From contig CM022670.1 of NCBI GenBank assembly GCA_012295275.1, forward strand, positions 8,044,712 to 8,108,711: a stretch of 64,000 nt of DNA. The letters run 5' to 3'. Origin of the DNA: Chrysomallon squamiferum. Its lineage: Eukaryota > Mollusca > Gastropoda > Neomphalida > Peltospiridae. The translations under genes and the position numbers were made by a program. Each line of letters opens with the position of its first letter. Within the stretch, counting starts at the first letter, position 1. Positions 27,571-39,742 of the stretch are shown piece after piece. The notes beneath the pieces are model-generated. The model was not told where the DNA came from. It did not search any database and saw only the letters and a list, made by a program, of their open reading frames with translations.

Positions 27571-29474
27571 TTTTAATGTAAACCATCAAGTTATATCAAT
27601 ATGCCTTATCTCAAAAATCTATCTTATTCTGTTTTTGTCAGTTTAATCACAACTAATGGATTTCAACAACTTTTTATTTTTATTTTCTAGGTCATCTTGT
27701 AAAAAAATACTTTCCAATAAAGATTTTATCAGTCTGTTATGTTAAAACTGTCATTTAACAACATGTCCATATGTTATAGTAAAAGAAAAAAAGAACAACA
27801 TAGTTACCTTATTGGATGAAGATGTACACATGTGTGTATGTATACACACAAAAATGTATCTATTTAATTATAATTTATTTGTGGCTTTAACAAATCAACA
27901 TCATTTTTGTTTACTTTTAATAATTAATTAAATTCTTTTAAATTTTCCTGTTTCTACATAAAATAAATAAATAAGTATATAAACCTGGAAAGCTATGAAT
28001 TTTATATTTTTTCCCTTAATTCATTCTCCCTTAAACTAAAAAAACATAAAGGGTTTATTATTTAGCATTGTCATCTATGCCTAACTTAGGAGGAAGATAT
28101 TTTTTTTATTTTATTTTTATTTTTATTTTTTTATCTGAATGCAGCCTACACATAATTTTATTATTGTTAAGTGAAACCAAGCATACTTTATAGACATTTC
28201 ACAGATTTTTATCACATTTTAACATCTTGGAAATTATTTTTTGTTTTATGGCTCAATTTATATATAGAATATATATATTTATAAACATTTTAGTCATGAA
28301 TTTGGATGAATGTGTTATTTGTATCTGTTAATGTGGTAATTTTTTGTGAATATACAAGTATCTATAGTTGTGTATATGTCGATTTTGATATACATGTGTG
28401 CGTATATTTGTTATGTGTATGTTTAATGTTTCTTTTTTAATTTAATAATATTGTTAAATACATTATTATTAACCACAATTTAAACCTTCATGGTATTAAT
28501 AGATGTTCATTATCAGTATTTTGTATTTTATTTTACTTTTAAATACAAAATAATCCCTGAAGTGCTATAAAATTTACTCTGAAAATGTATTAAAAATATT
28601 ACCAAAACTTCACCTTCCTTAACTTTTAGATTATTTATGTCAATACATTCAAATTACCAGAAAGTATTTTAAAGCAGTTTCTAAATACAGCGCATTCAGA
28701 TGACAAACATATCTAAGTTACCTCCCTTCCATAATTCTCTTAGTTTCTGCAACCCTTTAATATTTATTTCTGAAAGTGATTACATTTTTTACTTTTGTGC
28801 ATCTCAAAGCTTCTTTTAAAGGTAAGAATCTTGAAAATTCAAGAAAAATTTCAATACTGTGTTTTGTACAGTTACAAGGAAGGCTGAAATGAGGGCACAA
28901 GCTGTTAAAATATTTGAACTGTTGTGACCATGTTTATTAACAAATTCTGTGTACGTTGGACCAACCTACATTGCAATACAGAGGAACGTGTCCATATATA
29001 CACAGAAAAACTTGACCTTAACACAGATCCAGGGATTACTGGCTTTAACTCGCATGCTGTTGGTTATACACTTCATAAATATTCATGACATGGCTAAATG
29101 TCACTGGTTTTAGTGTCACAGTTGGTCATTTTCATAAAAGGTTGACTGACTGTAAGTGCAGCCAAATGGGTCAAACTAATTTATGAAGTTTAGAGTAATA
29201 ACAATAACAATTAATTAACAGTAAGTAAACATTTTGAAAAATTGGATTTTCTGAAATTAACTAAAAGAAATATATTAATTATTATTATTTTTTTTTTTAT
29301 TATTATTCACCTAGCACTCACAAAAAAATTTATTTTTAAAATTTCAGATAATAAACATTTTTTTTTAAATTAAATATAAACATATTTGGATTTTCTAACA
29401 AAATCTAACAAGAATAACAGATGAAGATCAGTTAAAAAAATCTTAAAAGACTGAGGCACCACTCTCACTCATTT

Positions 29475-29475
29475 G

Positions 29476-29518
<43 letters not shown>

Positions 29519-29519
29519 A
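29475..29519. repeat. (CT)n then (CA)n
   Basis: Compound dinucleotide repeat in intron 5, followed by further CT and CTGT-rich sequence to 29575. Confidence 0.93.
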
Positions 29520-29998
29520 AACATTCTCTCTGTCTCTCTCTCTCTTTTTGACTGACTGTCTGTCTGTCTCTCTCCTTACACACACAAACACACTTTCTTC
29601 TTTTTTTTAAATTTCACTAAATATACTAATTTATTAATGTAACATTTCAATGATTAAAAATATATATTTAAAAAACTGAGGGAAAAGATTTTAAATAATT
29701 TTAATTCAAGAGATAGTCTACAAAGACTTTATGTCTGGTCTGTTTCTAATTATATAAACTATGGTCACTGAGGAGACTACAAAAATAAAATTACATGAAC
29801 CCCAGAGAAGCTAATTTCGGAGGTAGAGTCACAAATACTGTATCCATTAACAAAAAATTTGTTCTCAAGTGAAAAAAATCCAAACACTAATATTTTGTTT
29901 TGTTGAGTTGAAGGTATTTTTTTATTTATTCATTTTCTTTCTTTCTCTTCCCTGTTTTTTTTATAAATGAAAAAATATTTAAAATAAGTTTGTCTTAC

Positions 29999-30046
29999 CC
30001 TGAAAATGTTGTATAAATCTTCTCCTCCCTGGACAACATCCTTGTT
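29999..30046 (-). CDS. AFF4-like: AFF exon 5: start of the ELL-binding segment
   Basis: This 48-nt exon is phase 0 at both ends, with acceptor TTCTTCACAG and donor AGG|GTAAGA. It encodes NKDVVQGGEDLYNIFR. With exon 6 it forms ...EDLYNIFR-EMIDIQPPLTG, which lines up with [21 protein letters not shown] of AFF4. In AFF4 this helix and proline turn binds the occluding domain homology region of ELL2. The hydrophobic spacing (L, I, F then M, I) is kept, but the VDEIL signature is replaced. It is too short to identify alone. The evidence is its position between two well-matched exons, clean splice signals and matching phase. Confidence 0.82.
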
Positions 30047-30997
30047 CTGTGAAGAAAAAAAATAAATAATAATGACAATAGTAATTTAAAAATATTAGAC
30101 TTATATAAATGATACATAAATGTCATGATAAAAATAATTTTAAAAACTAATAGATCATTTAATGTTAATTTCGAGGAAATATGATTTAACTAGTGTTATG
30201 ATCAAATCTTCTTTATGTTATTTTCTGTTCATGCCACTGCTCTGTATCTGGTAAATCAAAGCCAATGTTGGGTGACATCCTAAGGTATCTATGAACTAGT
30301 GGATTTGTTGTAACATCTGATGAGTTCTTTTTTCACATTTTATCATTAATATAAAAGAAGATGCTTGGATAATGTTGAATATTTATTTTAAACATTTATT
30401 TATTCATTGATGTCGAATAAATGTCTCAGTAACATTAAATAAACAGATATTGTTCTTTATATAACCGATACATATTCAGTGTTGATCTGCACTACATTTC
30501 AGCATGAGAATTCTGAATATCATAATCTACAAACTGTAGACTGTGTATTTTTATGAGAATGTTAATGTGTTCTGTTTTACTGTGTGACACACGTCTCATA
30601 AGGTTCTTGAATCAGTGCACCGAAAAATCGGAAACAACTGTTTAAGTGGAAACCTTTCAGTGGTAAGAAATCCAGACCCTCTTGTGCAATCTTTTGACAT
30701 ACGGTATTGTTAAAAATATTTCTTTCAGCCCAATCCACTGACATCAGCACTTGGGGGTTACGTTAGGTTATCACATGCCTGGTCCAGGCTGGTCTAGACT
30801 TTATACATCAACCAAACAGAAGCTTAATTTAATGTTGGAACAGCTCTTTTAAGGTCACAGAGTTTTATTAACCCCAGCACTGCCTCACGAAATCGACCAT
30901 GAAAGGATGGTAATGTTTTAATTGTCTTTCCTGTTCTTTCCGTAAAATGACATTTAATTCAAGTGTCGGATTTTTCTTTTCTTTCTTTCTCTCTTTT

Positions 30998-31009
30998 CAC
31001 CCACCCACC

Positions 31010-31056
<47 letters not shown>

Positions 31057-31058
31057 AC
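30998..31058. repeat. (CCCA)n then (CA)n
   Basis: About five CCCA units followed by about 17 CA units, in intron 4. Confidence 0.93.
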
Positions 31059-32379
31059 TGTAATAAAATTCAAACTGTTCACAATTGTGACTCAGCAATA
31101 ATAGTTTTATGATGGTAACATTGTTTTTGTTGGGGTTTTTTCTTTTTTCTGTTTTTTCTTTCTTTTTTTGGTACTGGCAAGTGGAATAAACACAATCCAA
31201 AAAAAACCAAAAAAAACATTCACTTTGCATCAACCATTTTAATACCATTTCATCAATTTTTCTTTATTTTATTCATTGTGTTTCTCAACATCACGTCAGG
31301 CAAAGCAGCCATTACTTATGATTATGCCTAGCAACCTAGCAACCCTATATTTAAAAAAACAATACAAACAACAACAACAACAAAACCCAGCAAAAACACA
31401 TAAACATTGTCAAAAGTAGGTCACAAGGTCAAGGTTTCTCTACTTATTAACCAAATCTGACAATATCATAGATTAAATGATAAACAGACAAAACTCACTA
31501 ATTACTTTTAACTGAAAAACAACAGTAAACAATGGAAGGTCATTTTAATTACAAAAATACTGGTAACTGATGCTGCTGTTTTCATTGAATTTTGGTAGAT
31601 AACAAGGCTTATTTAAATATAATTTCAGTATTGTATGACACAGTAAAATGAAATGTTAAACCAAAGTTTTAATTATGTTTTGGGAAACATTTTATCAATT
31701 TTCTTCTTCTTTTTTTTTCTTTGTTCTCTTTTTCTCGTTCTTTTTAATTGTGAATGAATGGAGATTTCCTTTTTCTTTTCTGTTTTTCAGTGTGAAATGA
31801 AAATAATTTATTAGCCATATTTAAATAAATAAATAATAAAATAAATAAGAAGTAAATGAATACGAATTTGTAAAACAAACAAAAATCAAAAAATTTACTA
31901 CAGTTCAGTTTATGTATTTTTAACATTTTATTTATTTGTTTCTTTATTTATTTATTTATTTCAATGTTGTAGTTTTTGTTTTGAACACAGTTTAATAATT
32001 TAAGAATGAAAAGCTTCCCACTGATTTGGATTTTAAAAATGTCTTCTGCAGTGGTTTCATTTCCTTAGTTATTTTTACAACTGTTTATAAATAGACTCAC
32101 TTGAAATAAAAACTTGTCAAGATATTCTTAGTCTTACTTGGTGTTAAGAAACATTTTGCAGTTCCTGCCAGCAACCCAATGAAATAAATGCCACAGCACA
32201 TTTTATAATTAAGAGTTACACCATGTGAATCTTTTGCTCTGTAATGATAATGTAAAAACAAACCAGCCACCACTGCAATATTGGTTGTTCATGTCATTTA
32301 GCATCAAGAGTTCTTTTTGAGCAGTTTTTCAGTCACAGAAAGAAGGACGTACAATGTGATTTATACATTTATTTACATT

Positions 32380-32500
32380 TGTACACCCATCAGATGATGA
32401 GAAAGGAAATCCACTTTTGTCACTTCGTGGGCTACTCTTTTATTAATCAACAACAAAGTTACTTTCAGAGCAGTTTTTCACAGACAAGCAAGGAAGGTGA
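32380..32500 (-). mobile_element. truncated second SINE relic, tail part only
   Basis: GAGAAAGGAAATCCACTTTTGTCACTTCGTGGGCTACTC on the plus strand matches the tail of the neighbouring element at 32585-32620 (GAGAGAAAAAACACACTTTTATCC..TTTACTGGCTACT), followed by a similar AACAACAAAGTTACTTTC in place of AGCAGCAAGGGATCTTTT. The tRNA-like head is missing. It lies in the same orientation as the next copy. Confidence 0.5.
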
Positions 32501-32544
32501 TGGTTAACTTAGTTCTGCAAATCATACTTTTTATCTATGTTATA

Positions 32545-32925
32545 CGCTGCCAGATACTTGGCTAAGGACTGCTGAGATAGTGAGAGAAAAAACACACTTT
32601 TATCCATTTACTGGCTACTTTTTTCTAACTAGCAGCAAGGGATCTTTTATATGCACCAACCCACAGTCAGAACATGACATACCTCAGCCTTTGTTAAACT
32701 AATTTTTTTTTAAAAACTAAAAATTATATATATATGTCTGCTAAGAAGAATGGATCCAATGACCCACTACATGTGGAATAAATTAAGCTACATCCCACTC
32801 CTTTAAACAGACAGGAAAATACACGAAACACGAGCCAAAATAACACACTGGACACAGAGGAGTGTTGAACCCACTGCTCTTTACTTCTCAGTCAAGTACT
32901 CTGATAATAAGTTACTGTATCAGCT
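32545..32925 (-). mobile_element. decayed tRNA-derived SINE of a gastropod-type family
   Basis: On the minus strand a tRNA-like head (32918 to 32860) has AGAGTACTTGACTGAGAAG and a B-box-like GGGTTCAACACTCC. The body contains a CTGACTGTGGGTTGGTGC segment followed by ATATAAAAGATCCCTTGCTG (near 32666-32627), then a tail equivalent to GAGTAGCCCATGAAGTGGC. The order head, body, ATATAAAAGATCCC tail matches a SINE family I recall from gastropod genomes. Many substitutions and an inserted T-run/TA tract (near 32702-32735) show it is old and inactive. Confidence 0.65.
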
Positions 32926-34627
32926 GAAACATAATATCCTTATTTTGTTTTATTTTTATTTTGCACACCGGATATGTAGGCTATCTTCACAGTTTTGCTG
33001 ATATTTATGAATTAAACATAATACAAATAATAATAATGAATAAATTATTTAAATTAATAAATAATAATAATAAAAAAAATAACTAAATAGAAAATTAAAA
33101 AAAATTAAAACTGAAAACAAAATTATTGATTGATGTTCATGGAAGAGCTAATACTGTTAGAGGTAATAAATATATAAATGAATAAACAAGTAATAAAAAT
33201 ATATTATAAATTAAAATAAAATTTAATAGAATATAAATAAACAAACAAACAAACAAACAAATATATAAATAAATAAAAATTTAATAATTTATAAATAAAT
33301 AAAACAAATAAATAAATGAAAAACCAACAACAACAACAACAACAACAACATGTAAAAGTCCATGCATCTGTTACCAGTTTTAACAACCATGAACAGTGTT
33401 GTCTTTTGTAACGCATTTGGCCATGACTGCAACAACAACAACACAGACACTGCAATAACCATTCATCTATCAGCATGTTATTTCATCGATAGCAAATACA
33501 AAATTAAACAAGAACTATTTTTTTTTTTTACACATAAACAGTATGAAATCTTTAAGTGCACAACAGCTTTCCATTAACTAAATCAAATAGAATTAAGTAC
33601 TTTTTTTGAAAATATATACTGCCAAGATCAAAGGAGTTTTTAAAATTACAGTAAAAAAATATCATCAGTAAGTTATAACAAAAGGATAAGAATATCAGAT
33701 ACCTAATCTATCAGCACCATGTACTGATAAAAAAGAGATAAATTATATGGGTCTGAAAGTCCTAGGTTTAATGTAAGAAATGATTTAAAAACCAAAAAAA
33801 AACAACTAAACATTTATTTTTTATTTTTTTATTGTTGAACAAACTGACACTGGAATAAAATGACCTGCCTCTAATCCAGATACTGCATCAGTGCAGGTTG
33901 CAGTTTTTATCTGCATGTTTGCCTTCTGGCACTAACAACTGAAATATGTCCATTATCAAAGGTAAAAAGAAAAAAAAGCCGAACAACAAAAGAGCTTTAC
34001 GAACGAAGCATGTGAAAGTGGTTTGTGGTGAGGCATGATGAGGTGTGCAAATCAGTGAGCTGTGCTTAATCTGAATATATTGTTAAACTAACACACAGCG
34101 TAATTCACCAACAAACAACACTCACGTAAAAACTTTAACTTGTTTTTTTTTTTTTTTTTTTAAAGTATACGATTCATGTGGTAAACAAGTAGTATGTGTA
34201 ATGTGTTTGTGCTGTATGCTTTGAAATAATCATATTTTTCTGAGTTTTTTTACTAATCAGTGAAAAAAAAAGTAACAAGATCACAAGAATATATAAAGAA
34301 GCTAATATTTTCTTCTTTTGTTTTATGACAATTTGTACAAATATTCATGACAGACTGAGGATAAGACTACCATACAATGTAACTATTACTGTGTGGGTTT
34401 TTTTTTTTTTTTTTTTTTATTATTATGAAAGTAATAATGTTGATTAGACAGAAAATACCAGTTTGTGTGCACATTTGTTATTTTCTTATTAGAAAAGAAA
34501 GTGGTTACTAGATTAAATAAAACACTGAGTTGGAAACACACAAAAATTATGTATTAATATTTCACGTACTTGTATGTGCTGAAAAAATGTTTTCTTTTAA
34601 TAAAAACTCAAAAAAATAAATAAATAA

Positions 34628-34631
<4 letters not shown>

Positions 34632-34667
<36 letters not shown>
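34632..34667. repeat. (AT)n microsatellite
   Basis: About 17 AT units between AAAT units, in intron 4. Confidence 0.94.
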
Positions 34668-34672
<5 letters not shown>

Positions 34673-36187
34673 AAAGAGGAAATGGTCTGCATCAGTTTAA
34701 TAATGCTTAGAACAAATTTTACAAAGATGTTATTTTTTAAAGACCTTAATAGTATTAAGGTAATTAACATTTGTGTGTGTTAAATAATCTAGTAAGAGAT
34801 ATTATTGTAATTATTATTTTAACTAATAATATAGATAAACAGAGATAGACTTGACTGATGGATGGATGCTGCTATTAAAACAATCATTCCTGGTTTTGAA
34901 TGTTGTCATAAAAAGTGTTAATAGTACCATGTTTTAGTTGTAAGTATTGTTGTTTATTTATATATACAGCAAACACTTGCACACATATACACTTGTAAAT
35001 CAATATATACATAAACATACATATATATTTACCAGCTGTGTGCATCTGTGTATGTGTATGTGTTATGTATAATGTGCACTAGTATATGTTTACATGTGTC
35101 TATGTATACAAGTGTGTTTGTGTTGCATGATTATGTGTGCACACGTGCTTGTGTGTCAGTATGCATGTGCATGTGAATGCGTATGTATATATAAGTATAT
35201 ACTTCTGCTACATACATCTCAGTCTTTTGTTTCGCACAACACAGTCAAAAGTTCTGTAACAGATTTCTCAAAAGAAAACAATGAGAACACAGAAATGTCT
35301 TTCTACTGCTCTGTTAATAACCTCCTGCAGCAAATTAAACTAAAAGTGTGGGTAAAATCAATACAGCCCACCTGTTGTCCTGTGCGCATTCAGCACTTTC
35401 TGATATCAGACAATGTATCTAAACATGCTGTCAGTTATATATCCCAGTCTGCTATCACAATAAGAAACTCATAAACATTCAATACTGTATTAAAAAACAA
35501 TATTATTAATCAAATATTCACAGTTTTTTTACACAATTCTTTTTTTTTTTTCTTTTTTCTTTCTTTTTAATCCTGTCAGGCATCAGATATGTTTTATTAT
35601 CTTTTTTCTTTCTTTATTTTATTATTATTTTTTAATAGTTCTTTTTCTCACACTCATTCTCAGTATATATACATATATATATATGTATATAAATACTCTC
35701 ATACATATATACACACACACACACAAACATACACACAAACATATATATATATATATAAACATATTATATACATATTACTATCACTGAAAGCCCATACATC
35801 TAGTCTCCTATCTTTTTTGATGACTTGTCATAGTAATTATATACATTTATTATTGTCATTGTCATTGTTTTTGCTACTGTTATTACTATTATTATTATTA
35901 GAAATAGTAGTAGCAGCAGCAGTAGTAGTAACACTAGTAGTACATGTTCATGAAAGTATGAAATTTGGCTTTTCAAATCATATGAAATAGTTTTGTCCAT
36001 GCATAAATGAAGCGGAATAGTATGTAAAAAAGATAAAAATTAATACATGTTTATTATCAACGTACACGTAATACCATGTCAAAAATGATAATATCCTTCT
36101 ACATTATATTAAACAACAGGACACTTTCACTAATAAATGTACACTATCATGTCAGAACAAGATGTCTATTTTAGATAAAATATATTA

Positions 36188-36221
<34 letters not shown>

Positions 36222-36329
36222 TTGGCTTTTTGTTTGTGTTTGTGTGTGTTTCTGTATATGTGCATGGAGTATGTAAATGTGAGTTTTTGACGGTTTTTTT
36301 TTTTGTTTGTGTGTGTGTGTGTGTGTGTG

Positions 36330-36376
<47 letters not shown>
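36188..36376. repeat. (TA)n and interrupted (GT)n cluster
   Basis: TA run 36188-36219, then GT-rich sequence, a T-run, and GT runs 36308-36376 interrupted by TTT. In intron 4. Confidence 0.93.
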
Positions 36377-36378
<2 letters not shown>

Positions 36379-38469
36379 TATGTGCATGTTATGACATTAA
36401 GACAAATTCAACAGATGGATTATTTTTATATTTTGCTATCATTTGAAATATGTAAGATAATATTTTTTGGGACAATCAACTTAATGATTTTGGTTTTAAA
36501 ACAATAATTCAAAAATTAATTGAAAAAACAAAACAAATAAACTTTCTTCTAAAAATTCTAGAACTATTTAAATCATAATAATTATTTTCTTTCCATCATC
36601 CCTCAGAAAATTCTGATATGCCTTTGTCATAAGTTAATCAAAACTATGTATCACTGAAAAATATAAAATAATCCAGTATAATGATTTATGATATATCCAG
36701 CAACAGTATCTCTTCAAGGATATGAATGTGATACAGTTAAAACTGAATTTTATTATTTTAAAAAAAATTTTAGTAAGTGAAAGTCAAATGATATTTATTT
36801 CATCTTTTGGATTGTAATTAGAAACAATGTCTACATATTATCAACATTTTATTAACAAGAATTATCATCTGATCACTGAATACAAGTGACTTCCATATAT
36901 TTACAATTTCAAATAAATAATGTAATACTGAAGTCAGTGGGAGGTGACATACAAAGTTAAATCAAAATGTTAATAAATCAAATCACTATTATTATCACAA
37001 TGTAGGCACAGATGCTGTATATTCCAATCAGTATATGCTAAATATATCAGAGTTTTGAGCATGATCCGTTATTAACAGTGTCCAAAATAAATCAGTTTTT
37101 GTTATCCATAATTAACTTTCACTACATCTAGATATTGCTGAACTTTCTGCAAGATCATGTTTGTTATTCAAAGTATCACCTACAAATTTTTTATTTTGAT
37201 CTATTTTCAATCTCTAATTATAGACTGGTTCATTAAAAAAAAAAAAAAAAAAAAGAAGAAGAAAAGAAGCATCTTCAAAAACAAATAAAAAATAAAATAA
37301 TAATTTTAATATTATTTTTTTTTTTTAAAAAGAAGAAGGAAAGAGAAAGAAAACTGGAACAGAATCACTGAAGGCTATATACATGTTCAGTGTTTTTCAT
37401 GGCTGCACCTATTTGTGTATTCTTCATATCTAATTACTCCTTTAGAAACTGAAATCTGAACACTGCCTATAAAAACAGGAAAGCTTTCCATTTTATGTTT
37501 TGTCTGGTACAGAGTAAATTAAATATGTAAGTAAACCTATCACAGAATATTTCTTTAATGGCACTACACACATACTTTTAATGCGCTGTCTTTGTCCATG
37601 AGAAAAAACCTGATATTTAATATTCCTTTTAATTATGTACAAGAGATGCTTTTTTTCCTTTCTTTTTGTACCTTTAAATAATGTATGAAGCTGAAGTTAG
37701 TATTTTGGTCTTTCAAAATTGAGCCATTTCTGCACTGGTGAAAAAGAAAGGATGTTAGATGCTATAAATTGATGAGTTGATTTTAAAAAGATTAATGACA
37801 ATATATCGGATTTAAATAAGTCTGCAAATTACACAAATCAGCATCAGTCTAAGAAGGGTACATGTGTAAACAGAATGGTTTGAAAACTAATGCTGTTTTA
37901 TGATGATTAAAACTGTCTAAACTGTTTCTGTCTATTGTCAGTTTCAGATGCTAATTGGAAAATTAAATAATGTTTTATGTAGTAATTAGCTATAGGTTAT
38001 GCAGTTTATCCCAGGATAATGACTGCATTTTTCAAATTAGGCTTAAAAAAAAAAAGAAATAATTTCAACCAACGGAAAATTCAAAAAAAAAAAAAAAAAA
38101 AGCTAAATGCTTCTGTTGTAAGAATTAAGTGAATCTGAATAAATAAAAACTTTTTTTTAATTTTCAAAAATTTGTTTATTATATATATTAATACCTAGGT
38201 ATATGATTTTGATGAAGATAATATAATATATTTTTTGCAAGCTCATAATGACCTGGATATGGTGATATAAAGATTAGGATCTTAAGGACTAGTCAACTGT
38301 CCACATAAGGTGTTTACATAAGATAACTGAATGAACAAATGAACATTTAACAACATATTTTATCACATATCATTATTTGGTGTGAATGTTTTCTTTAACA
38401 ATAACTGGTACCGCTACCAAAGGTACTATTCTTTGCCAGTTATCAGTCAAGAATATTTTACAAGATTCT

Positions 38470-38580
38470 TTCTGTTTATGGAACACTGTGTGAAACAGTC
38501 AGATAGAAGCTGCAAGATGAACCTATCCAGTGACCATTTACTTCTGAGGCCAATGCTCTACCACTGAGCTGTGGTTTGCT
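38470..38580 (-). mobile_element. tRNA-derived SINE head fragment
   Basis: The minus strand reads AGCTCAGTGGTAGAGCATTGG, a clear A box with D-loop of tRNA type, followed by CCTCAGAAG and then GGTTCATCTTGC in the place of a B box (near 38527-38516). It does not fold as a complete tRNA: the acceptor stem is missing and the B box is decayed. It is therefore a SINE head or tRNA relic, not a tRNA gene. Confidence 0.55.
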
Positions 38581-38989
38581 CAAGACAACCAGTACAAATA
38601 TATTTATAAAAATGACAGTTTACATTTTGACATTATAATTTATGTGAATGAATGCTTGACAATTTTCCAGATCATTGTCCAGTTCATGTCAATAACCTAA
38701 GTCAATTCTGGAATGCACTATCTATTACAAACTCCAAGTTTTTACGACTGAACATTATTAGACGGCGAGTGGCAGCTTAATTTCAGTTAGAAGACCAACC
38801 TGCTTGTGATTATATTTATCTATTTTTATATATGATTGTTTGTAAATTAATTTGAATATAATTTTGATGTACAGCAGATAAAATGCAGGAAAAGCTGATG
38901 TTAACTGACCTCTCCTGTCTGTGTATTTTGTTGGTTTGTTCTGTATATGGTTTGAAGCAAAACATATTCTAAAAATAATGAAAACTTAC

Positions 38990-39742
38990 CTCTGATGGAA
39001 TGGTCAGTTTTGGTAATCTGGTTTTTGTTTCATCTTTGCCCAGTCGCTTGACAAAACCATTTGGTGGCGGAGTCTCCTTGAGGGGAGTTGAAGAAAGGTG
39101 ATGCCGACTAGATCCTTTATGGCCTTGTTGTGACTCTGCTAATGATGATGATGTAATGGATGGTGTTATCTCTTTCAGAGGAGGAGTTGTCGTTGAGGGT
39201 GGTTTTGCTGGAGGTCGTGATTTGGCACCAGGACTTGGATGGTCTCGTTTACCATTTAAGTCTTTTGTCAGTGTGTGAGCTGAGGATTTGACAGGAGATG
39301 TATGTATTGCATGCACACTGGCAGTGGACTCTGGCCTGCCTTTATCACCACCACTAATACTGATTCTAGAATCGTGTCCTGCTTTAGGTTCGTTGCTGCT
39401 GCTGCTGCTGCTGCCTTTGGGTTTGTATCCTGGTTTCGATTCACTTCCACGGAACTCAGCCTTGGAGTCACTTGCATCCTGATCAGACTTCACCGCTGAA
39501 TGTTTTCTGTCATGATACACTCTGTCCGAAGAATGTTTCTTCACTGCACCATTAGGCACATCCACTTTGCTGTAGTTAAATGTTTTGCCAACAGCAATCT
39601 GTGGGGTGGGTGGTTGATCAACTACTCCAACCACATGTTGTGGGGTCTGGTTTAACGTCTGTACATAAGGCTGAATAGTATCAAATGGACCAAGCACTCG
39701 CACTATGTCATTGTATGTCTGATCATTATTAGAATTCTGAAT
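38990..39742 (-). CDS. AFF4-like: AFF exon 4: VLGPFD motif, Ser/Pro/Lys linker, KLTIPSE motif
   Basis: This is the largest exon, 753 nt and 251 codons, phase 0 at both ends, with acceptor TTTTTTTCAG and donor GAG|GTAAGT. It begins IQNSNNDQTYNDIVRVLGPFD, which lines up with SSRIQSMLGNYDEMKDFI of AFF4, the second half of the P-TEFb-binding peptide (about residues 50-75). About 200 residues of low-complexity linker follow, rich in Ser, Pro, Lys, His and Asp, with a six-serine run and many SP or TP sites. The exon ends TRLPKLTIPSE, equivalent to LTKLKIPSQ just before the ELL-binding motif. The open frame continues a few codons into introns on both sides, but those bases are splice signals. The linker matches the disordered region of other AFF proteins in composition, not in sequence. 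Confidence 0.92.

Larger units (their letters stand above)
26645..29998 (-). other. AFF intron 5
   Basis: A 3.4-kb intron with a decayed tandem array of about 26-bp units (27260-27570), purine-rich sequence at 26700-26840 and a CT/CA tract (29475-29519). No coding sequence was recognised. Confidence 0.75.
30047..38989 (-). other. AFF intron 4: 8.9 kb with SINE relics
   Basis: Contains three SINE-like relics (32.38-32.50, 32.55-32.92 and 38.47-38.58 kb), a CCCA/CA repeat (30998-31058), TA repeats (34632-34667 and 36188-36219), a GT repeat (36308-36376) and a GT-rich degenerate stretch near 35.0-35.2 kb. The open frame at 35094-35474 is a chance frame running off that stretch. No second gene is seen. 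Confidence 0.7.

Noticed and set aside
35094-35474. 126-codon plus-strand open frame
   Set aside because: The first third is GT/CA-rich degenerate repeat; the remainder shows no family resemblance, domain or codon signature, and it lies inside an AFF intron.
35589-35990. 133-codon plus-strand open frame rich in Tyr, Ile, Leu and Ser
   Set aside because: It is composed of TA, CA, T-run and ATT repeats; no coding evidence.
38510-38575. Possible tRNA gene on the minus strand
   Set aside because: The A box is good, but the B box is decayed and no acceptor stem pairs, so it is listed as a SINE or tRNA relic.
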